Source of the DNA: Chloroflexota bacterium
GTDB lineage: Bacteria; Chloroflexota; Anaerolineae; 4572-78; J111
Assembly (NCBI GenBank): GCA_016860845.1
Contig: BOKF01000011.1
Span: 124,001 to 188,000 of the forward strand
Direction: 5' to 3'
Length of the DNA: 64,000 nt
In this document: positions 8,524 through 16,809 of the stretch, one piece after another
Position numbering within the stretch: the stretch's first letter is position 1
How the letters are laid out: each line of letters starts with the position of its first letter
Made by a program: the position numbers and the translations under genes
Notes under the pieces: model-generated
The model's input: only the letters and a program-made list of their open reading frames with translations
Database searches by the model: none
Told to the model about the DNA's origin: nothing

Positions 8524-9360
8524 TATGGCTTCTGCTAATCTCTCCAACTGGCTCAACTCCGGCACAGTGGGGAACAGCACCAACTCGTCACAGCCGGCGT
8601 CGGCGTAGCCGCGGATGAACTGGGCCACAGCCTGAGGAGTCGTCAACAGACCAGCGGCAATCTTTTCGGCAAAAGAGCCGGTGAAGGCATAGTAATGGCG
8701 CAAGTAATTTGCCCCGGCCTCGGCTGCTTCACCACCCAGAGCATAGTAACCCATAGCCCAGAGGCGCGGCTGACCGGGCCGCCCCGCGTCGAGCCAGGCC
8801 GCCCGCGCTTTCTCGGCGGCGCGAACAAAGGTTTTGGGCGGCCCGCCGCTGTGGACATAGCCGTCGGCGTAGCGGACCATGCGCGCAAAAGCCTGGTCGC
8901 TGCCGCCGCCGACCAACAGTTCCGGCCCATTAGACTGAACCGGCCGGGGGCCAAAAGCTTCGTCTTCCCACTGTGCTCGCAGCGCCGCCAGTTGTTCGGT
9001 CAGGCGCTTGCCCCGCGTGGAGTAATCCACCCCGGCTGCGGTGTAATCATCCGGCCTGGCCCCAACCGCCAGCCCCAGGGTCAGCCGTCCGCCCGACAGC
9101 GCATCCACACTGGCCGCTTCTTTGGCCAGCAAGGCCGTATTGCGCAGCGGGCTGATGACAATGGTCGTGGCCAAACGGATACGCTGGGTCATCACCGCCG
9201 CCGCCGCCAGTACGGTCAAGGGGTCGTAGCTGTCGTAAACCAGGCGGTCGAGCACACTCAGATTTGAAAACGGCCCCTCATCGGCCTGCCTGGCCCAATT
9301 GATGAGCAGATCCCGGTCCGCGCCGGGGGTAGTGTTGGGTAAGCCAATACCAACTTGCAT
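8518..9360 (-). CDS. LLM-class flavin-dependent oxidoreductase
   Basis: A 280-residue luciferase-like (bacterial luciferase/F420 or FMN) TIM-barrel oxidoreductase. Diagnostic segments are VGIGLPNTTPGA at the N-terminus, RIRLATTIVISPLRN in the barrel, DALSGGRLTLGLAVGARPDDY, and ELLVGGGSDQAFARMVRYADGYV. The start is MQVGIGLP at 9360. It lies between livF and the bifunctional aromatic-CoA monooxygenase on the same strand, so it may belong to the same catabolic unit. Whether it uses FMN or F420 cannot be told from the sequence. Confidence 0.88.
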   Translation of the reverse strand: MQVGIGLPNTTPGADRDLLINWARQADEGPFSNLSVLDRLVYDSYDPLTVLAAAAVMTQRIRLATTIVISPLRNTALLAKEAASVDALSGGRLTLGLAVGARPDDYTAAGVDYSTRGKRLTEQLAALRAQWEDEAFGPRPVQSNGPELLVGGGSDQAFARMVRYADGYVHSGGPPKTFVRAAEKARAAWLDAGRPGQPRLWAMGYYALGGEAAEAGANYLRHYYAFTGSFAEKIAAGLLTTPQAVAQFIRGYADAGCDELVLFPTVPELSQLERLAEAIA

Positions 9361-9372
9361 CCTGACTCCTCT

Positions 9373-9439
9373 CGTTGGCAATTAATAATTGACCACTGAT
9401 TATTGACAATTGTCAACGGCCAACGATCAATAGTCAATT
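9373..9439. repeat. intergenic hairpin (TTGACAATTGTCAA type)
   Basis: AATTGACCACTGATTATTGACAATT-like words on the left are answered by GTCAA/CAATAGTCAATT on the right, filling the gap between livF and the LLM gene. The sequence was read directly. Confidence 0.55.
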
Positions 9440-10134
9440 TAGACGCCCAAATAGCGATGTCTGACCTCGGCCTGCTCGCGCAAATCGGCAGGCGTGCCTG
9501 CAAAGACAATCCGGCCTTTGTTCATCACATACACCCGGTCGGCTACACCCAAGGCCAGGGCCAAATTTTGCTCAACCAGGAGGATGGACAGACCATCCTG
9601 CCGCAATTGGCCAATGATCCGGCCAATTTCGGCCACAAACAGCGGGGCCAGACCCTCCGAAGGTTCGTCCAGCAGCAGCAGCTCCGGATTGGTCATCAAG
9701 GCGCGGGCCAGGGCCAGCATTTGCTGCTCGCCGCCGCTCAGTTGAGCGCCCAAATTTTTGAGCCGGCCCTTGAGGGGAGGAAAGGTTTCCAGTACCCGTT
9801 CAAAGGTCCAACCTCCCTTCGCCGTCCCACGGGCGGCCAGCATAATATTTTCGCGCACCGTTAGCGCCGGAAAAATCGAGCGTCCCTGCGGCACCAGACC
9901 AACCCCCGTTTGAGCGATCCGGTACGAGGGCAGATGGGTAATATCCAGCCCGGCCAGGGTAATCTGCCCACGCTGCGGCGGAGTAAAGCCGATGATGGAT
10001 TTGATGGTAGTGGACTTGCCGACCCCATTCCGCCCCAGCAGGGCCACTGCTTCGGCCTGCCCCACCGTGAGCGAAACGCCTTGCAGAATGTGACTATCGC
10101 CGTAGTAGGTGTGGATGTCATTGACAATTAGCAT
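9439..10134 (-). CDS. livF: branched-chain amino-acid-type ABC transporter ATP-binding protein (LivF)
   Basis: The smaller cytoplasmic ATPase of a HAAT-family transporter, 231 residues. Walker A GRNGVGKST is near residue 34, the signature is LSGGEQQMLALARALM, and Walker B is LLLLDEPSEGLAP followed by the H-loop region. The QGRSIFPALTVREN segment is typical of LivF. It is the last gene of the five-gene livK-H-M-G-F set (14406 down to 9439) on the minus strand. The neighbouring aromatic-CoA enzymes make an aromatic or short carboxylic acid a possible substrate; this is inference. Confidence 0.95.
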   Translation of the reverse strand: MLIVNDIHTYYGDSHILQGVSLTVGQAEAVALLGRNGVGKSTTIKSIIGFTPPQRGQITLAGLDITHLPSYRIAQTGVGLVPQGRSIFPALTVRENIMLAARGTAKGGWTFERVLETFPPLKGRLKNLGAQLSGGEQQMLALARALMTNPELLLLDEPSEGLAPLFVAEIGRIIGQLRQDGLSILLVEQNLALALGVADRVYVMNKGRIVFAGTPADLREQAEVRHRYLGV

Positions 10135-10142
10135 GGCTTAAA

Positions 10143-10201
10143 TCGGCGAATGGCGAACGGCGAATAAGAAACCTATTCCCCATCCGCTTATCCGCTTATT
10201 C
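10143..10201. repeat. intergenic hairpin (GGCGAATGGCGAA word)
   Basis: Tandem GGCGAA words on the left and CCGCTTATT words on the right sit between livG and livF. The same word family recurs at 26576 and 56906. Confidence 0.55.
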
Positions 10202-10931
10202 CTAAATAGATTTCCTGTACCAATGGGCTTGCCCGGACCTCGGCCGGCGACCCTTCGCTAATAACCTGGCCGTAATGCAGCACGGTAATCCGCTCGGCCA
10301 GGCTGAAGATCACATCCATATCGTGTTCCACAATCAACATGGTCAGCGAGCGGGGCAGCTTTTCAATCAGGCGAGCCATCTCGCCCGTTTCCGCCGGCGA
10401 CATCCCGGCAGTCGGTTCGTCCAACAGCACCACCTGGGGGTTGGTCGCCAGGGCCAGGGCCACTTCCAGGGCGCGCTGCTGTCCGTAAGCCAATGTTTTG
10501 ACCACCTGATCGCGCTGCTCGATTAATCCCACCTGCTCTAACAGCGCTTCGCTGGCATGCATCACCGGCTCAAAACTGTGGACCGCCCGAAAAAGACGCC
10601 GGGCTACCCGCTGATGGTGCTGGACGGCCAGCCGGACATTTTCAAAAGTGGTCAAACCTAGAAACAGGTTGTTGCGCTGAAAGGTATGCCCCAGGCCCAA
10701 ATCAGCCCGCTCGTAGACCGGCAGCCTGGTAATGTCCCGTTCTCCCAGGTAAATTTTGCCGCTGGAAGGGGGCAACTCGCCGGCGATGAGGTTAAAGAGA
10801 GTACTCTTCCCCGCCCCGTTGGGGCCGATAATCGCCCGCCGTTCGCCGGGCTGAACCTCCAGCGTTACGCCAACCAGAGCAGCGATGCCTCCGAAATTTT
10901 TGCTCAGGCGCTCGATTTTGAGGCGGGTCAT
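10188..10931 (-). CDS. livG: branched-chain amino-acid-type ABC transporter ATP-binding protein (LivG)
   Basis: The larger ATPase partner of LivF, 247 residues from the start at 10931 (MTRLKIERLSKNFGG). Walker A is GPNGAGKST, the HTFQRNNLFLGLT segment matches LivG, the signature-like loop is LAYGQQRALEVALALA (degenerate, as is usual in LivG), and Walker B is VVLLDEPTAGMSP. The open frame continues 54 codons upstream, but that part is encoded by a tandem repeat and should not be translated. It lies between livM and livF. Confidence 0.94.
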   Translation of the reverse strand: MTRLKIERLSKNFGGIAALVGVTLEVQPGERRAIIGPNGAGKSTLFNLIAGELPPSSGKIYLGERDITRLPVYERADLGLGHTFQRNNLFLGLTTFENVRLAVQHHQRVARRLFRAVHSFEPVMHASEALLEQVGLIEQRDQVVKTLAYGQQRALEVALALATNPQVVLLDEPTAGMSPAETGEMARLIEKLPRSLTMLIVEHDMDVIFSLAERITVLHYGQVISEGSPAEVRASPLVQEIYLGISG

Positions 10932-10943
10932 GGGAATGTGCCA

Positions 10944-11002
10944 GGAAGTAGGGAGTAGGGAATAAGAAATAAGAAATAAGAAATAAGAAATGAGAAATGA
11001 GA
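10944..11002. repeat. 7-bp tandem repeat (AAATAAG) upstream of livG
   Basis: Six or so head-to-tail copies of AAATAAG/AAATGAG follow a GGAAGTAGGGAGTAGGG block. No mirrored right arm is seen here, unlike most gaps in the window. It separates livM from livG. Confidence 0.8.
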
Positions 11003-11031
11003 CATAAGGAACTTTTGTAACCTGTAACCTG

Positions 11032-12033
11032 TTAACGATTTTTCTCTCGTTTATGCAACAGGCCCATAACCCCCTGGGGGGCAAACATGACAAACAAAAT
11101 AAAAACCACCCCCATCAAGGTTTGCCAGCGGTCAAGGTAGGTACTGGCAAAGTTGGGCAACAAACGCTCGATGGCTGCGCCAAAGATTGGCCCGGTCAGC
11201 GTACCTGCGCCGCCGATGATGAGCGAAATGATGACCTCGCCGGAAGTAGTCCAGTAGAGATTATCAGGGGAAGCGATCCCGAAAAAATGCACAATCAACG
11301 CCCCGGCCAGACCGGCAAAAGCCCCGGCAATAACAAAAGCCGTCATCTTGAAATCGAAGGTGCGATAGCCCAGGGCAGCCATGCGCTGTTCATTCTCGCG
11401 GATGCCGCGCAGCGTCCAGCCGAACGGGCTGTTGACAATGCGGCGTAACACCCACCAGGCCAGCAAAAAGAAGGCCAAAACCAGATAATAGTAGCTCTCG
11501 CGGGTGTCGAACGTGTAACTGAGCGGGCCGAGGCCCAACGCGGGCCGGGGTACCCCGGCCAGGCCATCGGAGCCGCCGCTCACTTCGGACCAGCCGATGG
11601 CGATGCTGAAGAGCATCTGGGCAAAGGCGAGCGTGACCATCAAAAAATAGATACCGCTGGTCCGGAGGGCAAAAAAACCAATCACCAGGGCCAGCAGGGC
11701 CGTGCCCAGCATCACCAGCGGGATAGTCAGCAGGAGATTGTTGGTCAGATTGAGGGCTAATTCACTGCGGCTGGCGGTATAGGCCAACAAGTAAGCCCCA
11801 AACCCGTAGAAGGCGGCGTGGCCAAACGAGGGCAGCCCGGTATAGCCCAAGAGCAGATCAAGGCTCATGGCAAAAATAGCAAAGATCAGCACCTCGATCG
11901 CCAGGCTGAGGAAGTAGCTGCGGACGATGAAGGGGTAAACCAGCGCGACCACGCCCAGGAGAGCCAGCAGCCACTTGCGGCGCTCGGCCAGCCACGCCCG
12001 TGAGCCGGCCAAACCTTCGACAATTGCTCCCAT
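11032..12033 (-). CDS. livM: branched-chain amino-acid-type ABC transporter permease (LivM)
   Basis: An integral membrane permease of 333 residues with about 8-9 hydrophobic segments. The LGYTGLPSFGHAAFYGFGAYLLA block is the LivM signature, and GGAGTLTGPIFGAAI near the C-terminus is the EAA-like loop that contacts the ATPase. The N-terminus carries an extra soluble segment rich in Arg/Trp before the first helix, as is common for LivM. It pairs with LivH encoded immediately upstream. Confidence 0.94.
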   Translation of the reverse strand: MGAIVEGLAGSRAWLAERRKWLLALLGVVALVYPFIVRSYFLSLAIEVLIFAIFAMSLDLLLGYTGLPSFGHAAFYGFGAYLLAYTASRSELALNLTNNLLLTIPLVMLGTALLALVIGFFALRTSGIYFLMVTLAFAQMLFSIAIGWSEVSGGSDGLAGVPRPALGLGPLSYTFDTRESYYYLVLAFFLLAWWVLRRIVNSPFGWTLRGIRENEQRMAALGYRTFDFKMTAFVIAGAFAGLAGALIVHFFGIASPDNLYWTTSGEVIISLIIGGAGTLTGPIFGAAIERLLPNFASTYLDRWQTLMGVVFILFVMFAPQGVMGLLHKREKNR

Positions 12034-12122
12034 TAATTAAAGCTCCGTAATATCAGTGAAGGACACCAAGTAACACAAGGTCTTCCGCTTCTTGCTCAGA
12101 GCCTGTGAAAGACTAATTCCCG

Positions 12123-12195
12123 CATGTCATTTCGACCGCAGGGAGAAATCTCGGCAGACTCTATAGGATTTCTCGCTATCGCTCGAAATGACATG
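12123..12195. repeat. MITE-like element with 13-bp terminal inverted repeats (copy 1)
   Basis: Perfect terminal arms CATGTCATTTCGA at 12123 and TCGAAATGACATG at 12183 enclose AGAAATC/GATTTCT sub-arms. Its right half is the exact reverse complement of the left half of the element at 29696-29792, so the two are homologous copies. Confidence 0.8.
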
Positions 12196-12223
12196 GTAAA
12201 ATAGCTGCCTTTCCTGGGTTCCC

Positions 12224-13090
12224 TTAACTTCCTTTCAGGCCAAACAGGCCGGATGGACGCAGCAATAAGACCAGGGCCATGACGGCAAAGATCAAAAAGA
12301 GCGAAAATTGAGGCAGTAGAGCCTTGCCAAACGTATCGGCCAGACCGATGACCAGGCTGCCAAAGAAGGCGCCCTTTAAAGTACCGAGACCACCCACGAC
12401 CACGACGACCAGGGTCAGGATCAAGATTTCCGAATCCAGCCCTGGATACAGATTAAGCACCGGTGCGCCGATGACCCCGGCCAGAGCGGCCAGAGCGGTG
12501 CCCAGGGCAAACACGCCGGCAAACACCCATTGGATATTGATGCCCAGGCCGCTGACCATCTGCGGGTCAAACACCCCGGCCCGGACAATGGCGCCCAGGC
12601 GGGTGCGTTCGATGAACAGCCACAGCGCGGCAGCAAGAACCAGGCCGAAACCAATCAAGGCCAGGCGATAAACCGGGAAGAGAATGCCAAGCACTGCCAC
12701 CTGCCCCTCAAGCAAGGCCGGGCCGGGCACCGACTCGACGTAAGCGCCCCAATTCCAGCGGGTCAGGTCGGTGACGATCAGGGCCACACCAAAAGTCAGC
12801 AGCACCTGGTCCAGGTGACGATGGCGGCCATACAAGCGCCGTAGAAAAAAGTACTCCAGGAGCAACCCCAGCCCGCCAGCCAGCAGCGGGGCCAGGGCCA
12901 GGGCCAGCCAGAAATTGCCAAACTGTCGGACCATAGTCAAGCCAATGTAGCCGCCCAGCAGGTAAAACGCCCCGTGGGCCAGGTTGATCACGTCCATCAA
13001 GCCAAAAATCAGCGACAGCCCGGCGGCCAGGGTGAATAACAACATACTGAAGACCAATCCATTGAGGAGTTGGATGAGAAAGTTGTCCAT
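12224..13090 (-). CDS. livH: branched-chain amino-acid-type ABC transporter permease (LivH)
   Basis: A membrane permease of 288 residues. The N-terminal GLVFSMLLFTLAAGLSLIFG and MDVINLAHGAFYLLGGYIG segments and the C-terminal GGLGTLKGAFFGSLVIGLAD loop are diagnostic for LivH. Eight or so hydrophobic segments can be drawn. It is the first permease after the binding-protein gene, separated from it by the 13111-13178 hairpin. Confidence 0.95.
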   Translation of the reverse strand: MDNFLIQLLNGLVFSMLLFTLAAGLSLIFGLMDVINLAHGAFYLLGGYIGLTMVRQFGNFWLALALAPLLAGGLGLLLEYFFLRRLYGRHRHLDQVLLTFGVALIVTDLTRWNWGAYVESVPGPALLEGQVAVLGILFPVYRLALIGFGLVLAAALWLFIERTRLGAIVRAGVFDPQMVSGLGINIQWVFAGVFALGTALAALAGVIGAPVLNLYPGLDSEILILTLVVVVVGGLGTLKGAFFGSLVIGLADTFGKALLPQFSLFLIFAVMALVLLLRPSGLFGLKGS

Positions 13091-13110
13091 TTTGGACTGC
13101 CCTTCGGCGT

Positions 13111-13178
13111 GGATTTTAGATTTTGGATTCCGGATTTCTTACTGAATCTAAAATCCAAAATCGTAAATCGTAAATCGG
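13111..13178. repeat. intergenic hairpin (ATTTTAGATTTTGG word)
   Basis: GATTTTAGATTTTGGATT on the left is mirrored by AATCTAAAATCCAAAATC on the right, followed by tandem CGTAAAT. The same word family recurs at 34839-34929. Confidence 0.75.
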
Positions 13179-13179
13179 T

Positions 13180-14406
13180 TCAGCCTTTCGAATCGTCCCC
13201 CGGATCAACAATTTCGCCCAGGTCTTCGATGACCACATTGTGCAGCGCCCCCTCTACCGTCTGCACTTCACGCAGGTAAATGTGATGGCGCGGGGCTTGA
13301 GTGGCGGCATCCAGGGCAAAGGGGCCGCGCGGGCTGGCAAAGCTGGTCCCACCCAGCGCCTCGATCATTTTATCCACATTGCTGGTATCGCCCTGAACTT
13401 TATTCAACATCTCGACGATGGTTCGCCCGGTATCATACCCCTGGACCGCAAAAACATTGGCTTCTTTGCCGGTTCGCTCTTTGTAGGCTGCCGTAAATTT
13501 CTTGTTTTCCGGGTTGTCCAGGAGCAGCGACCAATGCAGGCCGCTGCGGATGCCCAAGGCTGCATCTCCCTGGGCCGGCAGCACATCCTCTTCGACCATG
13601 AAGCCGGAGCATATCAACGGGATTTTACCGGCCAGGCCGAAGTCCCCGTAGGCTTTCATAAAGGTTACGGCGGCGCCGCCGCTGTAAAAACAGTAAATCA
13701 ATTCGGGTGCGGCGTTCGATAACTCGGTAATAAAGGGGGCGGGATCGCCCATATTGGGGAAGGGGGTGAGCTGCGTCCCCATCACTTTACCGCCGCCAGC
13801 TTCAAAACTATTGGTAAAAGAATTGACCGTATCTTTGCCTGCCCCGTAATCGGGCACGCTGATATAGGCGTTTTTGCCCACGTTATTGGCTGCCCAGGTC
13901 CCGACCGGCCAGTTGGGCATCCAGTTGGTAAAGGAGGTCCGCCAAATGTACGGCGTTTTGGCCTTGCGACTCAAGGCATTGGCCCCGGCATTGGCGCAGA
14001 TCAGCAGCTTTTTGTTTTGGTCCAGATAATCGCGCAGCCCGGCCAGCACCCCCGAACTGACCACCCCCGTCAAAAAGGCTACCTCGTCCTGTTCCACTAA
14101 CTTGCGCGCCTTTTGCAAGGCGGTGTCCGGCTGGGTACCTTCGTCCTCGGTGATGATTTCGATTTTCCGTCCCCCGGCTTCGTTCTTGACTTCATCGAAA
14201 TACATCTTAATGGCCTCGGTGATGCTCTCCCCCAGAACGGCATAAATATCCGAGTAGGGTAACAGTACTCCGATTTTCAAAGGGCCAGAGGCCGCGCCGC
14301 CGCCACAAGCGCCCAACAGCGGTCCAGCCGCCAGGGTCGCTGCCGCTGCCCCCGTCGCCTTTAAGAACTCACGCCGGCTAAAATAAAAACTTTTGCTGGA
14401 AGACAT
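13180..14406 (-). CDS. livK: ABC transporter substrate-binding protein (LivK-type, Tat lipoprotein)
   Basis: A periplasmic-binding-protein type I receptor of 408 residues. The N-terminus has a twin-arginine motif (SRREFLKATG) and a lipobox ending LLGAC, so it is probably a Tat-exported lipoprotein. The mature part begins LKIGVLLPYSDIYAVLGESI and contains EIITEDEGTQPDTALQKAR and LTGVVSSGVLAGL, typical of amide/urea/branched-chain amino-acid receptors. AAGGAGGTG lies just upstream of the ATG. It heads the liv operon. The ligand is unknown; amide-urea or aromatic carboxylates are as possible as amino acids. Confidence 0.93.
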   Translation of the reverse strand: MSSSKSFYFSRREFLKATGAAAATLAAGPLLGACGGGAASGPLKIGVLLPYSDIYAVLGESITEAIKMYFDEVKNEAGGRKIEIITEDEGTQPDTALQKARKLVEQDEVAFLTGVVSSGVLAGLRDYLDQNKKLLICANAGANALSRKAKTPYIWRTSFTNWMPNWPVGTWAANNVGKNAYISVPDYGAGKDTVNSFTNSFEAGGGKVMGTQLTPFPNMGDPAPFITELSNAAPELIYCFYSGGAAVTFMKAYGDFGLAGKIPLICSGFMVEEDVLPAQGDAALGIRSGLHWSLLLDNPENKKFTAAYKERTGKEANVFAVQGYDTGRTIVEMLNKVQGDTSNVDKMIEALGGTSFASPRGPFALDAATQAPRHHIYLREVQTVEGALHNVVIEDLGEIVDPGDDSKG

Positions 14407-14663
14407 TGCCCTTACACCTCCTTTGGTTTTTTAGAAACAATCCTTCAATAAATTTTTCGACTAAGAACCGGGTGCGCAGCATCGTCGCGCGGGGATGGTG
14501 AGCAGTGAGGGGAGAATAACAGGTCGAAACTAATCTGGAAATTTCAAATGATGAACGCCGTTTAATCCAGGGAACGGTGGCGCGATTGTAACATCGGCCT
14601 AGACTGATGTCAAATTGAATTAAAGCTGTCTTGATGGGTCTTGTCCCAATTTTTTAGGCGTAA

Positions 14664-14683
14664 GGGCGCAAGGCCTTGCGCCC
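14664..14683. repeat. 20-bp perfect palindrome
   Basis: GGGCGCAAGGCCTTGCGCCC is fully self-complementary and is flanked by TAA and CTACC. It resembles a dispersed GC-rich repeat rather than a terminator, as no T-run follows on either strand. Confidence 0.75.
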
Positions 14684-14734
14684 CTACCGGAACATACCTA
14701 AAATCTGGGGCAAACCCTTGTCCTGATGACGCGG

Positions 14735-14763
14735 TTGAGTCACGTCTGATCTTATGTTATAAT
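14735..14763 (+). promoter_or_regulatory. sigma-70-type promoter for the restriction-remnant/DUF4258 operon
   Basis: TTGAGT at 14735 and a perfect TATAAT at 14758 are separated by 17 bp, 35 bp before the ATG at 14798. Confidence 0.65.
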
Positions 14764-14797
14764 TTTATCATTCACTCGCCCCACCGGAGTTTGCGCC

Positions 14798-15220
14798 ATG
14801 AGCAAAGCCCAAGCCAAAGACGCCGTTGCTGCCCTTGTCGCCAAGTTTCAGTATAACCTGGCCGATTACAAGCGAGTTAGCTATAACGAGACCTTAACCC
14901 GCATAGATTTCATCAATCCCTTTTTTGAGGCGCTGGGCTGGGACATGACCAACCACCAGGGTTTGCCCGAAAACCTGCGCGAGGTCATCCACGAAGATAA
15001 GCTAGACATCAAAGGCCGCAAAAAAGCGCCCGATTACTCCTTCCGCCTGCCCAACGGCCGGGTCGAGCGCAAATTCTTCCTGGAGGCCAATAACCCGGCG
15101 GATAAGCAGCTCTACCAGCGCCAAATCGCGGCCACGGATAAGGCAATTGATCGGCTGGTGTATGCGTTGTATGAGTTAAGTGAGGCAGAGATCAAAATTG
15201 TGGAGGAGAGCCGGGCATGA
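14798..15220 (+). pseudogene. remnant of a type IIG restriction-modification enzyme (internal deletion)
   Basis: A 140-residue open frame that seems to join the two ends of a much larger protein. Residues about 20-97 match the N-terminal nuclease-side region of Eco57I-like type IIG or type I R proteins (YNETLTRIDFINPFFEALGWDM, APDYSFRL, KFFLEA). Residues about 105-137 (QIAATDKAIDRLVYALYEL, IKIVEE) match the extreme C-terminus of the same enzymes. The methylase and target-recognition core (many hundred residues) is missing, so it cannot work as a full R-M enzyme. The frame is intact, has a good promoter and overlaps the next gene by ATGA. A domesticated small protein therefore cannot be ruled out. 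Confidence 0.7.
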
Positions 15221-15471
15221 AACCTATCCGTTTATCTGCCCATGCCTTGAGCTACCTAACAAAACGAGGCTTCACAGTTGCAGAAGTAGAGCAAGCCATC
15301 CATAATGGTTTATGGGAGCCAACTGAGTTGGGACGGCTTCAATGTCGTTGGGACTTTCCCTTCGGTCGGGACTGGAATGGCAAAATTTACGCTACCAAAC
15401 AGGTCCGGCCTATATTTGTCGAAGAGTCGGCAGAAATTGTGGTGGTAACGGTTTATACTTACTATTTCTGA
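15217..15471 (+). CDS. DUF4258-type small protein (toxin-like)
   Basis: An 84-residue basic protein with the DUF4258 pattern: SAHALSYLTKRGFTVAEVEQAI at the N-terminus and IFVEESAEIVVVTVYTYYF at the C-terminus. The start overlaps the stop of the upstream frame by four bases, and the DUF2283 gene starts 15 bp downstream. DUF4258/DUF2283 neighbours are often seen together and are suspected toxin-antitoxin-like pairs. That role is inference; no activity can be read from the sequence. Confidence 0.75.
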   Translation: MKPIRLSAHALSYLTKRGFTVAEVEQAIHNGLWEPTELGRLQCRWDFPFGRDWNGKIYATKQVRPIFVEESAEIVVVTVYTYYF

Positions 15472-15485
15472 AAGGGGTTATAAAG

Positions 15486-15713
15486 ATGAAGATCAGTTAT
15501 GACGCAGAGGTTGACGCTTTGAGTATCACTTTTCGTGAAACTACAGTCACCACCCAACATCTAGCTGAAGGTATTGCCGCCGATTACGATAGCGAAGGAC
15601 AATTAGTTGGGCTAGAAATTCTGGATGCAGTCAAACGTTTTGGCGGCTCCGAGACACTTCGCCACGTAGTGCTGGAAGGAATTGGCCCCTCGCTGCAATC
15701 TTCTCCTGCTTAG
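15486..15713 (+). CDS. DUF2283 family protein (antitoxin-like partner)
   Basis: A 75-residue protein with the DUF2283 signature: MKISYDAEVDALSITF at the start, then AEGIAADYDSEGQLVGLEIL. The start is the ATG at 15486, because the longer frame upstream (from 15342) overlaps the DUF4258 gene in another frame. It is the last gene of the three-gene unit beginning at 14798. Confidence 0.78.
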   Translation: MKISYDAEVDALSITFRETTVTTQHLAEGIAADYDSEGQLVGLEILDAVKRFGGSETLRHVVLEGIGPSLQSSPA

Positions 15714-15766
15714 GATATGTAAGTTGATTCTACTTTCACCCTGCCCAAGCGGTGACTCGAGGTTAC

Positions 15767-15809
15767 CTTATGCGTAAGCTATGCATGACCTTATGCATAA
15801 GTCATGCAT
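15767..15809. promoter_or_regulatory. tandem palindromes, operator-like
   Basis: CTTATGCGTAAG at 15767 and the perfect palindrome CTTATGCATAAG at 15790 are 23 bp apart centre to centre. The second is flanked by 9-bp arms ATGCATGAC and GTCATGCAT. The spacing, about two helical turns, suggests a dimer-pair binding site. It overlaps the ATG at 15804. Confidence 0.55.
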
Positions 15810-16616
15810 GATCCAGGCGAACGCAAAGGAAAAAAGGTGGTTCCCCAAAGCACACCGCTGCTCGAACAAAGTATCTGGTGGCTTATCCCTTATATCGTGC
15901 TGATGCTGGTCATGCTCCACGCCATGATGGAGTTCACCGTCAGCTTACTCGTTAAGCGGCCGCCTAACCATAAGCCTGTAGCCGGCGAGGAGCTGCGCCG
16001 GCGTCTGCTGGCCTTGAACAAGGCCGGCCGGACCTATCCCCTGCTGGAGGGACAGGACTGCGACCTAGAGATGAAATGGGGGCAGGAAGATTTCCGCCGC
16101 GGGCGTTTCGCCGTGTCGCGGCAGGCCAGTTCCCACCATCTGCGCTTCCTGCTCGACGAGCAGCGCCACGAACTGCGCATGCACCAAATAGACAGCGGCT
16201 CCAGCTTTTTTGTCGGCCTGGACGGCTGGCTGCCGCGCCTGCAAGGGGCCGCCGGGATGGGGGCCGGTCCGCCCGGCGAGGGACTGACCAAAGATATCGA
16301 GCAAGTGGTCCGGCGCAGCGGCTGGACCGCCCGCCCGGTGCTGTGGTGGTTCCAGGCGACTCACTCCGGCTATCGTTTTCTGCAAACCCTGACTCCGGCC
16401 CCACTGCGCCGCTGGCCGGCCCGCCGCTTCTGGGGCGTCCTCTACCCGCTGAGCTTTTTTCTGGGGATGGGCTACCTGGTCGCCATTATCTGGCCGCTGG
16501 ATGGGTATAATTTATTAATAATTATCGGCGTCTGCGCGGCCTGGTGGGGCGTTTGGGGCTTTCTGGTGTGGATGCTGCTCGGCTTCCCTGCTTTTTGGCG
16601 GCGCAGAGACCGTTAG
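15804..16616 (+). CDS. membrane protein of unknown function
   Basis: A 270-residue protein I do not recognise. One transmembrane segment lies near residues 27-47 (WLIPYIVLMLVMLHAMMEFTV in part). A soluble, Arg/His-rich middle domain of about 150 residues follows, then two further transmembrane segments near the C-terminus (FWGVLYPLSFFLGMGYLVA and the segment after PLDGYNLLI). The ATG at 15804 sits inside a palindrome with no ribosome-binding site. A GTG at 15837 preceded by AAAGGA is an alternative start. It stands alone between repeats. Confidence 0.6.
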   Translation: MHDPGERKGKKVVPQSTPLLEQSIWWLIPYIVLMLVMLHAMMEFTVSLLVKRPPNHKPVAGEELRRRLLALNKAGRTYPLLEGQDCDLEMKWGQEDFRRGRFAVSRQASSHHLRFLLDEQRHELRMHQIDSGSSFFVGLDGWLPRLQGAAGMGAGPPGEGLTKDIEQVVRRSGWTARPVLWWFQATHSGYRFLQTLTPAPLRRWPARRFWGVLYPLSFFLGMGYLVAIIWPLDGYNLLIIIGVCAAWWGVWGFLVWMLLGFPAFWRRRDR

Positions 16617-16710
16617 TGGATCACAGCTCCGGCAAAAAATTAACCACAGAGAACGCGGAGGGCGCAGAGTTTTTCTAATATAACCTGAATTTGACGTTTC
16701 TATCCAAAAT

Positions 16711-16779
16711 GGACAGGATTAACAGGATGAACAAGATTTTGAGCCTTTTTATCCTGTAAATCTTGTTAATCTTGTCAGC
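16711..16779. repeat. intergenic hairpin (GGACAGGATTAACAGGAT word)
   Basis: Tandem ACAGGAT/AACAAGATT words on the left are mirrored by ATCCTGTAAATCTTGTTAATCTTGTC on the right (read in two parts). It separates the membrane protein from the convergent UbiD-type gene. A CACAGAGAACGCGGAG tract precedes it near 16643. Confidence 0.75.
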
Positions 16780-16809
16780 AAATAGAAATAACCCACTGAC
16801 GTTATTTGC

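Larger units (their letters stand above)
14407..14797. other. 391-bp divergent intergenic region
   Basis: It separates the minus-strand liv operon from the plus-strand restriction-remnant operon. It holds the livK ribosome-binding site, a 20-bp perfect palindrome at 14664-14683 and a promoter at 14735-14763. No convincing gene was seen. Confidence 0.7.

Noticed and set aside
10944..11002. CRISPR-like or minisatellite array (AAATAAG tandem)
   Set aside because: The units are 7 bp with no unique spacers and no cas genes are nearby; it is a simple tandem repeat.
10188..11093. LivG with a 54-residue N-terminal hydrophobic extension
   Set aside because: The extension is encoded by the AAATAAG tandem repeat and the tail of livM; the start at 10931 matches the family.
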